Positions 1 to 5,208 of a stretch of DNA of 5,208 nucleotides are shown here, piece after piece. The stretch's first letter is position 1. The number at the start of each line of letters is the position of its first letter. The DNA comes from an uncultured Microbacteriaceae bacterium (GTDB taxonomy: Bacteria > Actinomycetota > Actinomycetes > Actinomycetales > Microbacteriaceae): assembly GCA_903882245.1 (NCBI GenBank), contig CAIRWJ010000061.1, positions 1 through 5,208 on the forward strand. Direction: 5' to 3'. The notes beneath the pieces were generated by a model. It worked only from the letters and a program-made list of their open reading frames with translations, did no database searches and had not been told where the DNA came from. Both the position numbers and the translations under genes were made by a program.

Positions 1-900
1 CGAGCACGGGTTCGCAATTTCTCCCCCGGCGAACGAAACGAACGAGTGCGTTTCGTTTCGGAACGCCTCACGAAAGCGGTCAACGAATCCAAGGTAAGGG
101 TCGGTGTTAAGTGGAAGGTCGCCCTCGGCAGTTCGCAACGGTGTGCGCGGGTTAAGCCCGGCGGAGACCGAGTCTTGGGACCCGAACGCCTCGAGCCGAA
201 CGTCCTGACCGAGAGCATTATGGCGGGTTCCGGTGATGACTACCTGAACACCGCTGGTCGTGACGGCGATGACCGAACACACGTCAGCATCATCGAAATC
301 AGCATAATCCCGGTGAGCGAGGACGCCCTTCGTCGCAAACACCGTCTCGACCTCGCTTCCTGTCAACCAGCGAACGAGATCGAAATCGTGCACGAGCATG
401 TCGCGGAAAATCCCGCCGCTGCCGGCGATGAACTCACGTGCGCTCGGTGTGTGATCGTGTGCGGTCATGGTGAGGGAATACATCGTGCCGATTCGACCCG
501 ATTCGATGGTGTCGTAAACAGAGCCAATCGCGTCATCGAAACGGCGCTGGAATCCGATCTGGAGTGACGAACCGTGGGCGGTCGCGGTGTCAATCGCAGA
601 TTGGGTTGCGGCAAGAGTCAGTGCGATGGGTTTTTCACACAACACCGGAATTCCCCGAGGGAGGACGGCGTCGAGAACTACGTCGTGGGCGTCGGTTCCA
701 ACAGCGACAACCGCCGCATCGGCATCGGTGTCGGCCATCGACTCCCAGGGTACGACGGTGACACCAAACTGGGCGGCAACGGTCTGCGCTCGCTCGTCAC
801 TCCGATTGGTGATGACAACCTGGCCAACGCGGGGGTCCGCGACGAGGTCTTCGATACGAATCGATCCCATGCGCCCTGCCCCGACAACGAGAACCTTCAC
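1..900 (-). CDS. Gfo/Idh/MocA family dehydrogenase, IolG-like (partial, 3' end outside window)
   Basis: Reading the minus strand from a GTG at 900 gives 300 codons without a stop up to the window edge; relatives are usually about 330-350 residues, so only a short C-terminal piece is missing. The N-terminus is a Rossmann fold with the dinucleotide motif VVGAGRMGS (residues 5-13), followed by the family's CEKPIALT motif (88-95, K90 the expected catalytic lysine). The second-domain motif GGIFRDMLVHDFDLVRWL (162-179) gives D167 and H171, with the same 4-residue spacing as the Asp172/His176 pair of Bacillus IolG. These are the features of NAD(P)-dependent inositol 2-dehydrogenases, which are cytoplasmic and oxidise myo-inositol to 2-keto-myo-inositol. 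The divergent iol operon supports an inositol substrate. The family is secure, but the exact substrate (myo-, scyllo- or D-chiro-inositol, or another polyol) cannot be read from sequence. The GTG start is supported by an AGGGGG ribosome site 6 nt upstream. Confidence 0.
   Translation of the reverse strand, partial: MKVLVVGAGRMGSIRIEDLVADPRVGQVVITNRSDERAQTVAAQFGVTVVPWESMADTDADAAVVAVGTDAHDVVLDAVLPRGIPVLCEKPIALTLAATQSAIDTATAHGSSLQIGFQRRFDDAIGSVYDTIESGRIGTMYSLTMTAHDHTPSAREFIAGSGGIFRDMLVHDFDLVRWLTGSEVETVFATKGVLAHRDYADFDDADVCSVIAVTTSGVQVVITGTRHNALGQDVRLEAFGSQDSVSAGLNPRTPLRTAEGDLPLNTDPYLGFVDRFREAFRNETHSFVSFAGGEIANPCS
32..57. repeat. Inverted repeat with 9-bp arms inside the minus-strand dehydrogenase gene
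   Basis: AACGAAACG (32-40) and CGTTTCGTT (49-57) are perfect reverse complements around an 8-nt loop. It lies in coding sequence (the stretch around residues 282-290) near the 3' end of the gene, and has no T-run, so it is not a terminator as it stands. It probably reflects codon choice. Confidence 0.4.
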
Positions 901-906
901 GACAAA

Positions 907-912
907 CCCCCT
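907..912 (-). promoter_or_regulatory. Ribosome binding site of the minus-strand dehydrogenase
   Basis: The minus strand reads AGGGGG here, 6 nt before the GTG at 900. It decides the GTG start: no in-frame ATG was found between this site and the operator region. Confidence 0.75.
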
Positions 913-930
913 CGGCTTGTGGTCGATGTA

Positions 931-960
931 TTGCGATGCGGACTTTTAGTCTGCCATACT
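931..960 (+). promoter_or_regulatory. Putative sigma-70-type promoter of the plus-strand iol operon
   Basis: TTGCGA (931-936) resembles a -35 box (4 of 6 consensus bases) and CATACT (955-960) a -10 box (4 of 6), with an 18-nt spacer. Transcription would begin around 966-968, inside the palindrome at 963-976, leaving a leader of roughly 23 nt before the GTG at 990. The match is by eye and moderate. No convincing minus-strand promoter could be assigned in the same 89-bp gap, though one must exist there or overlap it. Confidence 0.45.
938..954. promoter_or_regulatory. Imperfect 17-bp dyad between the -35 and -10 boxes
   Basis: The sequence has the form GC-n-GACT-nnn-AGTC-n-GC: six of the first seven outer position pairs are complementary around a centre at 946. 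It fills the spacer of the putative plus-strand promoter exactly. It may be a second regulator site or chance; nothing else in the window repeats it. Confidence 0.3.
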
Positions 961-962
961 TG

Positions 963-976
963 TTGGAACGTTCCAA
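963..976. promoter_or_regulatory. Perfect 14-bp palindrome, probable LacI-family operator
   Basis: TTGGAACGTTCCAA is its own reverse complement. The central CG flanked by AA and TT is the layout typical of LacI/GalR-family operators. It sits 2 bp downstream of the putative -10 box and would cover the transcription start of the operon; it also lies 63 bp upstream of the divergent dehydrogenase start, so one repressor could control both directions. The regulator itself is not in the window; an inositol-responsive repressor is inferred from context. Confidence 0.65.
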
Positions 977-977
977 T

Positions 978-983
978 GAAAGG
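978..983 (+). promoter_or_regulatory. Ribosome binding site of the IolE-like gene
   Basis: GAAAGG, 6 nt before the GTG at 990. The same GAAAGGT string with the same spacing precedes the isomerase gene at 3746. It fixes the start at 990 in preference to the in-frame ATG at 936, which lies inside the promoter region. Confidence 0.75.
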
Positions 984-989
984 TTTCCC

Positions 990-1886
990 GTGTCCGACTT
1001 TCTCTCTCGCGTCGCTTCCGCCCCCATCTCGTGGGGCATTTGCGAAGTTCCCGACTGGGGGGCGATGCTTCCGAAAAGCCGCGTCTTGGGCGAAATGGCC
1101 GGGCTGGGATTCACCGCGACAGAACTCGGCGCTGCGGGGTTCCTCCCCGATGACCCGTCAGAATTAAACGCAGAACTCGATCATTACGGGATGACGCTTC
1201 TCGGGGGCTTCACCCCGGTCGTCGTTCACGACCCCACTCAACGAGACGCAACGATTGCAAGTGCAACCGCGGTCGCGAAATTGTTCCAGAAAGCGGGTGC
1301 GACAAAGATGGTGTCGTCACCCCTTCAGGATTGGGATTGGGCATTCCCTCGTGCCTTGACGACCGAGGAAAAACGGCACATGACCGAGATGCTCGGTGTG
1401 ATCGATGACATCTGCGGCGAGCACGGGATTCAGCAGGTTCTGCACCCCCACGTTCAAACACTCGTCGAGACAAAGGACGACATTTCCCGCGTGCTCGACA
1501 GTTGCGACGTCAGTTTCTGTCTTGACACGGGACACATGGCGTTCGGAGGTCAGGATCCCGTCGAATTCGCTAAGACGGCATTCGACCGCGTCGGACACGT
1601 CCATCTCAAGGACATCCGCCTCGACATGACTGCGGCCGTTCTTCGCCGTGAGGTCTCGCTCATGGCTGCGACCCAGGCCGGGGTGTTCACGAACCTCGGG
1701 GCCGGTGACGTCGACATCCTCGGTGTCGTTCAGACCCTCGAAGCCGGCGGGTACCGCGGGTGGTACGTCATCGAACAAGACACCGCGATCACCGGTGGGT
1801 TCCCCGCCGAGGGCGAGGGGCCGGTCATGAACGTTTCGGCTTCGCTACAGTACTTGACCGACGTCGTCGCCCCCACCCTCGGATAA
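990..1886 (+). CDS. IolE-like TIM-barrel protein (inosose dehydratase or sugar-phosphate isomerase/epimerase family)
   Basis: A 298-residue protein of the AP-endonuclease-2/xylose-isomerase-like barrel family. The N-terminal SAPISWGICEVPDWG (10-24) and TATELGAAGFLP (42-53) are typical of the actinobacterial IolE-like group. Likely metal and active-site positions are in LHPHVQTLVE (151-160; H152, H154, E160), CLDTGHMAFGG (177-187; D179, H182), HVHLKD (203-208; H205) and YVIEQD (259-264; E262). In IolI-type barrels the metal is held by Glu, Asp, His and Glu; here the first position appears to be a His of the HPH motif. IolE removes water from 2-keto-myo-inositol; being first in an operon with IolC and IolB fits this. 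An inosose isomerase (IolI) or an IolH-like role is the main alternative, so no symbol is given. The GTG start follows the ribosome site at 978-983; homology-like sequence begins only after it. Its stop lies 4 nt before the kinase start. Confidence 0.85.
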   Translation: MSDFLSRVASAPISWGICEVPDWGAMLPKSRVLGEMAGLGFTATELGAAGFLPDDPSELNAELDHYGMTLLGGFTPVVVHDPTQRDATIASATAVAKLFQKAGATKMVSSPLQDWDWAFPRALTTEEKRHMTEMLGVIDDICGEHGIQQVLHPHVQTLVETKDDISRVLDSCDVSFCLDTGHMAFGGQDPVEFAKTAFDRVGHVHLKDIRLDMTAAVLRREVSLMAATQAGVFTNLGAGDVDILGVVQTLEAGGYRGWYVIEQDTAITGGFPAEGEGPVMNVSASLQYLTDVVAPTLG

Positions 1887-1890
1887 ATCA

Positions 1891-2835
1891 ATGGAAACCG
1901 TGGATGTCCTCAGCGTCGGCCGCATCAGCGTCGACCTGTATTCGATGGAACCGAACATCGGTTTTGACGGTCAACAGAACTTCCAGAAATCCGTGGGCGG
2001 TAGCCCGACGAACGTGGCCGTAGCCGCGGCGCAGCTCGGGCTTCGCGTCGCATTGGCGACGAAGGTCGGCGATGATGCGTTCGGCGACTACGTGAAAGGC
2101 CGACTTGCGGGATGGGGTGTCGACACAGCTTTTGTTGGAACTTCAAACGGTGCTCAAACTCCACTAGCGTTCGCCGCACTGACTCCGCCCGAGAGCCCGA
2201 CGGTCATTTTCTATCGCGGCCCCGCCGCCCCGGACACCACCCTGACAACTGCCGATGTGCCAACCGATGTCGTACGTCGTTGTCGCATTCTGTGGATCAG
2301 CCAAGCCTCGCTCGCTCAGGGTTCAACTGCAGAAACATGCCTTGAATGGATGTCCCTCCGGTCGCGCGACGATCACACCATCCTCGACCTTGACTACCGA
2401 CCGTCGCTGTGGGCGAGCCCCGCGGATGCTCGAGCGATGGCCGAGCGCGCAATTTCGCTGGCAACCGTTGTTGTCGGCAATCGCGAAGAATGTGCAATTG
2501 CGGTTGGGACGGACGAACCCGATGCGGCAGCCGACACGCTTCTCGCAGCCGGAGTGCGCCTCGCCATCATCAAATTGGGTGCCGATGGCGTGTTGCTTGC
2601 CACCGCAACTGAACGGGTCAGAATCCCCGCTATGCCCATCGACGTGGTGTGCGGGCTCGGAGCGGGTGACGCATTCGGCGGTTCGCTCTGCTACGGACTT
2701 CTCCACGAATGGGACCTCGACCGAATCGGCCGCTTCGCGAGCGCCGCGGGCGCTCTGGTTTCGACTCGTTTAACCTGCGCCGACGCGATGCCAAGCGTTA
2801 ATGAACTCACCGAAATGATGGGCGAAGCTGCATGA
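1891..2835 (+). CDS. iolC: 5-dehydro-2-deoxygluconokinase, PfkB family
   Basis: A 314-residue cytoplasmic sugar kinase of the PfkB/ribokinase family. The first strand carries LSVGRISVDLYSME (7-20), characteristic of IolC. VGGSPTNVAVAAAQLG (35-50) is the PfkB substrate-binding glycine motif, DLDYRPSLW (166-174) is another IolC hallmark, and GLGAGDAFGG (255-264) is PfkB signature 2, with D260 as catalytic base. Length is normal for a single-domain IolC; there is no fused C-terminal aldolase domain such as the DUF2090 domain found on some Gram-negative IolC proteins. It phosphorylates 5-dehydro-2-deoxygluconate with ATP. The residue before the GLGAGD motif is Cys254, where I recall Asn in many relatives; this is not expected to be inactivating. 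It starts 4 nt after the preceding stop with only a weak GGA ribosome site, suggesting coupling, and its stop overlaps the next start in ATGA. Confidence 0.93.
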   Translation: METVDVLSVGRISVDLYSMEPNIGFDGQQNFQKSVGGSPTNVAVAAAQLGLRVALATKVGDDAFGDYVKGRLAGWGVDTAFVGTSNGAQTPLAFAALTPPESPTVIFYRGPAAPDTTLTTADVPTDVVRRCRILWISQASLAQGSTAETCLEWMSLRSRDDHTILDLDYRPSLWASPADARAMAERAISLATVVVGNREECAIAVGTDEPDAAADTLLAAGVRLAIIKLGADGVLLATATERVRIPAMPIDVVCGLGAGDAFGGSLCYGLLHEWDLDRIGRFASAAGALVSTRLTCADAMPSVNELTEMMGEAA

Positions 2836-3749
2836 GTCTTGACCCCGTCCGCTATCGCGAGCTCATTGACGCGCGCGTGTTCTCCCCGGACACGTTCGCC
2901 AAGGCCCTTCTTTCTCGAAGCCGACGTCCAATTGCCGGAGCCGATGGGCGACTGATCATCATCGCAGCTGACCACACCGCACGCGGCAAGATTTCGCTCG
3001 GATCCAAACCTGTAGCGATGGCCGACCGATACACACTGCTCGATCGACTCGTTCGTTGTCTCGCGATGCCCGAAGTGGATGGCGTTCTCGCAAGCGCCGA
3101 CATTCTCGAGGAACTCGCCTGGCTCGGTGCGCTCGAGAACAAATTGGCGATTGGCACAATGAACCGCGGCGGCATCATCGGTGCGACCTGGGAGCTGGAC
3201 GACCGCGTCACCGCGTACGACACGAACCACATCGAGTCGATGGGGTTAGACGGCGGAAAAACGCTCATCCGAATCGACTATTCCGACCCCGGTGTCGCGC
3301 GAACGATCGAGACCGTTGCGCGCCTGACCACCGAACTCGCCGATCGAAAACTGATGGCGATGATCGAACCGTTGCCGTACCTCAAGGACTCCGCAGGAAA
3401 GGCAATCCTCGACACATCTGATGAGGCGCTCACCACTGTGGTGGCCATCGCATCGGGACTTGGGTCTTCCTCCGCCTACACGTGGCTAAAGATTCCCGCG
3501 ACCACCCGAATGGCTGAGGTAGCAGCGGCTACGACGCTTCCCATCCTGATGCTCGGAGGCGAACCGGTCGGTGACTCAGACGAGACCTTTGCACTGTGGG
3601 CGACCGCAATGAATGAACCCAATGTGCGAGGCGTTGTCGCCGGTCGCACGCTCTTGTACCCCAATGACGGCGACCCCGAAGGAGCGGTGGCTCGCGCAGC
3701 TGCGGTTGTTCGGCCCTCGTCACCAACCAACTCGAAAGGTACGTCATGA
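2832..3749 (+). CDS. Cgl0158-like (beta/alpha)8-barrel protein, probable DKG-phosphate aldolase
   Basis: A 305-residue protein resembling the Cgl0158-family barrels and the DhnA/DeoC class I aldolases. Visible features: LIIIAADHTARG (41-52) on an early strand with the Asp-His pair common in DhnA-like aldolases, GTMNRGGIIG (108-117), MIEPLPY (177-183), TWLKIPA (217-223) with K220 as the candidate Schiff-base lysine, then LPILMLGGEP (236-245) and GVVAGRTLLYP (267-277), which resemble the phosphate-binding ends of the last two strands. Such genes are often annotated loosely as deoxyribose-phosphate aldolase. Its position directly after iolC, overlapping it by 4 nt, and the absence of a Bacillus-type zinc-dependent IolJ in the window, point to cleavage of 6-phospho-5-dehydro-2-deoxygluconate into dihydroxyacetone phosphate and malonate semialdehyde. 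The fold is fairly sure; the reaction is inference. The last dozen residues (RPSSPTNSKGTS) look like a disordered tail carrying the downstream ribosome site. Confidence 0.85.
   Translation: MSLDPVRYRELIDARVFSPDTFAKALLSRSRRPIAGADGRLIIIAADHTARGKISLGSKPVAMADRYTLLDRLVRCLAMPEVDGVLASADILEELAWLGALENKLAIGTMNRGGIIGATWELDDRVTAYDTNHIESMGLDGGKTLIRIDYSDPGVARTIETVARLTTELADRKLMAMIEPLPYLKDSAGKAILDTSDEALTTVVAIASGLGSSSAYTWLKIPATTRMAEVAAATTLPILMLGGEPVGDSDETFALWATAMNEPNVRGVVAGRTLLYPNDGDPEGAVARAAAVVRPSSPTNSKGTS
3734..3739 (+). promoter_or_regulatory. Ribosome binding site of iolB, inside the preceding gene
   Basis: GAAAGG lies 6 nt before the ATG at 3746, within the last codons of the aldolase-like gene. It supports the start chosen and independent ribosome loading as well as coupling. 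Confidence 0.7.
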
Positions 3750-4639
3750 CCTGGTTTTTTCCCTCTGGAACTCTCCGGAACGGCGACGCTGACGTACACG
3801 TCACGCCGGAAAATGCGGGCTGGGCGTATAGCGGACTTCACGTCTACACGCTGAGCCCCAGCAAAACCGTCTCGGTGATTCTTGAGGGCGAAGAGGGCGT
3901 GCTCGTTCCACTGTCGGCAGAAAACGTTTCGGTTACCGTCGACGGCACCGCCTTTTCTCTCGCTGGTCGAAAGGGAGTTTTTGCGTCGGTGTCTGACTGG
4001 ATCTACATTCCCGTCGGATCAACCGTCACGATGACAGGAGATTCCGGCGAGATTGCACTGTGTACCGCGCGTGCCAGCGAGGTCTTCCCCGTGCAGCATG
4101 TCCCCGCGACCGACGTGCCCGTCGAAGTTCGAGGGTCGGGCCGGGCGACGCGTCAGGTGACCAACATCGCGACACCCTCATCATTCACGGCCGCACACCG
4201 CATCAATGTGTGTGAGGTCATCACGCCCGGTGGCAACCTTTCGTCGTGGCCACCCCACCGACACGACGGAATCGGCGACTGCCCGACCACAAACGAAGAA
4301 ATTTACTACTTCCGAATCGGACGCGGAGAAAGCCCCCACGGCGACCCGACCGGTCAGGGACTGTTCCACATCTACACCGTTGACGGTTCGGTCGACGACA
4401 CTGTCATGATTCACGACGGCGACGTGTACAACGTCCCCGAGGGGTACCACGGCCCGACCGTGGCTCCGCCGGAATATCCGATGTATTTTCTTAACGTGCT
4501 GGCCGGTCCGGGCGATGAGAGAACGATGGCGTTCTGCGATGACCCCGAGCACCATTGGATTCGTGAAACATGGAATACCCAAACACAAGACCCCCGTTTG
4601 CCGTTGACCACGGCGTCGGGTCGGACAGGAAAGAGCTGA
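3746..4639 (+). CDS. iolB: 5-deoxy-glucuronate isomerase
   Basis: A 297-residue protein of the KduI/IolB cupin family, close to the usual length. The C-terminal cupin is clear: SSWPPHRHDG (166-175) with H171 and H173, NEEIYYFRI (183-191) with E184/E185, GQGLFHIYT (203-211), then DGDVYNVPEGYHGPTVAPP (224-242) with H235; together these form the expected 2-His/Glu/His metal site. The N-terminal half (TWFFPSGTL at 2-10, LSVILEGEEG-like segment near 42-51) is the degenerate first cupin of the family. The enzyme converts 5-deoxy-glucuronate to 5-dehydro-2-deoxygluconate, the substrate of the kinase encoded two genes upstream. The start overlaps the previous stop as ATGA and has its own good ribosome site; the stop is 2 nt before the next start. 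Confidence 0.94.
   Translation: MTWFFPSGTLRNGDADVHVTPENAGWAYSGLHVYTLSPSKTVSVILEGEEGVLVPLSAENVSVTVDGTAFSLAGRKGVFASVSDWIYIPVGSTVTMTGDSGEIALCTARASEVFPVQHVPATDVPVEVRGSGRATRQVTNIATPSSFTAAHRINVCEVITPGGNLSSWPPHRHDGIGDCPTTNEEIYYFRIGRGESPHGDPTGQGLFHIYTVDGSVDDTVMIHDGDVYNVPEGYHGPTVAPPEYPMYFLNVLAGPGDERTMAFCDDPEHHWIRETWNTQTQDPRLPLTTASGRTGKS
4628..4633 (+). promoter_or_regulatory. Ribosome binding site of the downstream dehydrogenase
   Basis: GGAAAG, part of AGGAAAGAG at 4627-4635, lies 8 nt before the ATG at 4642 and within the end of iolB. Confidence 0.65.
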
Positions 4640-4641
4640 AC

Positions 4642-5208
4642 ATGAACCGTCGAATTGGAGTCGCCGTATTGGGTCTCGGCTGGATGGGCGAAGGACACAG
4701 TCGTTCCATGCTCCGTATCCCCTCACTCTTTCCGAATCGTTCATTTGATCCGGTGCTCGTCGTCTGTGCTGACACCGAGGAGGCCCGTCGCGAGCGGGCA
4801 GTTCGCGACTTCGGGTTTGAGCGCGCTGTGGCCGACTGGCGTGAAGCAATCGCATCGGACGACGTCGATGTCGTCTGGGTCACCGCACCCAACATGCTGC
4901 ACCTTCCGATGATTGAGGCGGCCTGTGCCGCTGGGAAGGCCGTATTCAGCGAGAAGCCCATCGGGGGAAAGCCCGAACACACGGTCGCCGCCTACGAGAT
5001 GGCGAAGAAGGCCAGAGTCCGCACCGGTGTGGGATACAACTATCTCTGGGCGCCGCTCGTCATGCATGCTCGCAACCTCATCGCGTCGGGCGAACTCGGC
5101 GACATCACCCACTACCGCGGTCGATTCGTGTCAATGTACGGAAGCGACGAACTCGGTCTTCTGACGTGGCGCTTCATCCTCGACCAGGCTGGTTATGGGG
5201 TCACGAGC
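4642..5208 (+). CDS. Second Gfo/Idh/MocA family dehydrogenase (partial, 3' end outside window)
   Basis: The ATG at 4642 opens 189 codons with no stop to the window edge, about half of a normal family member. The Rossmann nucleotide motif is VAVLGLGWMGEGHS (7-20); VTAPNMLHLPM (80-90) and FSEKPIGG (102-109, K105 expected catalytic) follow, then GYNYLWAPLV (131-140) and a segment starting the substrate domain, ELGDITHYRG (151-160). The window stops just before the region where the catalytic Asp and His should lie. It is clearly a different subfamily from the dehydrogenase at 1-900: the second domain differs (LTWRFILDQAGYG at 174-186) and the N-terminus is longer around residues 28-37. In an iol operon, the likely role is NAD(P)-dependent oxidation or interconversion of an inositol isomer (myo-, scyllo- or D-chiro-inositol) or inosose; which one is not readable. 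It starts 2 nt after the iolB stop, so it belongs to the same transcript. Confidence 0.93.
   Translation, partial: MNRRIGVAVLGLGWMGEGHSRSMLRIPSLFPNRSFDPVLVVCADTEEARRERAVRDFGFERAVADWREAIASDDVDVVWVTAPNMLHLPMIEAACAAGKAVFSEKPIGGKPEHTVAAYEMAKKARVRTGVGYNYLWAPLVMHARNLIASGELGDITHYRGRFVSMYGSDELGLLTWRFILDQAGYGVTS

Noticed and set aside
32..57. Hairpin as a transcription terminator of the minus-strand gene
   Set aside because: It lies within the open frame, which continues past it to the window edge, and no T-run follows on either strand.
46..567. Plus-strand open frame of 173 codons
   Set aside because: It is the antisense of the dehydrogenase at 1-900, whose minus-strand reading shows full Gfo/Idh/MocA motifs; the plus-strand translation shows no recognisable motif and has no ribosome site.
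936..989. In-frame ATG at 936 as start of the IolE-like gene
   Set aside because: It would translate the promoter and operator, has no ribosome site, and adds 18 residues that do not look like the family. The GTG at 990 has a good GAAAGG site and family-like sequence begins directly after it.
574..1167. Plus-strand open frame of 197 codons crossing the divergent promoter gap
   Set aside because: It runs antisense to the dehydrogenase, through the control region and out of frame into the IolE-like gene, so it is a GC-rich shadow frame.
2134..2148. GTTGGAACTTCAAAC in iolC, resembling the operator at 963-976
   Set aside because: It is a near-palindrome with one mismatch and a 1-nt centre, so the half-site spacing differs from the 14-bp site and the central CG is absent. 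It encodes an ordinary stretch of the kinase; chance is the better explanation.
2323..3268. Long minus-strand open frames opposite iolC and the aldolase-like gene
   Set aside because: They are explained by third-position GC bias on the coding strand, and their translations are rich in Arg, Ser and Ala without domain motifs.

Overview
The window is a piece of a myo-inositol catabolism (iol) locus. It is moderately GC-rich (about 60% by eye), with GTG starts, strong C/G third-position preference and tightly packed, translationally coupled genes. These traits, and protein sequences that look like the actinobacterial versions of the Iol enzymes, suggest a Gram-positive actinobacterium, perhaps of the Microbacteriaceae type. 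The organism assignment is inference; the pathway assignment rests on recognisable family motifs.

Layout: positions 1-900 hold a minus-strand Gfo/Idh/MocA-family NAD(P)-dependent dehydrogenase (IolG-like), cut at its 3' end by the window edge. Positions 901-989 are a short divergent control region with a plausible plus-strand promoter, a perfect 14-bp palindrome (963-976) of LacI-family operator appearance, and a second imperfect dyad (938-954). From 990 to the right edge all genes run on the plus strand as one apparent operon: an IolE-like TIM-barrel protein (990-1886), the PfkB kinase IolC (1891-2835), a Cgl0158/DhnA-like class I aldolase-type barrel (2832-3749), 5-deoxy-glucuronate isomerase IolB (3746-4639), and a second, different Gfo/Idh/MocA dehydrogenase (4642-5208, cut at the right edge). 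Junctions are 4-nt ATGA overlaps or gaps of 2-4 nt. There is no stretch above 300 bases without a gene, and no RNA gene, mobile element, CRISPR array or terminator was seen.

How they fit together: in the known pathway an inositol dehydrogenase makes 2-keto-myo-inositol, IolE dehydrates it, IolD opens the ring, IolB isomerises 5-deoxy-glucuronate to 5-dehydro-2-deoxygluconate (DKG), IolC phosphorylates DKG, and an aldolase splits DKG-phosphate to dihydroxyacetone phosphate and malonate semialdehyde, which IolA oxidises. Here the dehydrogenase, dehydratase, isomerase and kinase steps are covered. The aldolase step is probably filled by the Cgl0158-like protein instead of a Bacillus-type IolJ. 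IolD, IolA, a transporter and a regulator are not in the window and may lie beyond its edges. This is a recognisable catabolic operon, not a new kind of system; the points most worth checking are the aldolase, the two dehydrogenases and the operator.
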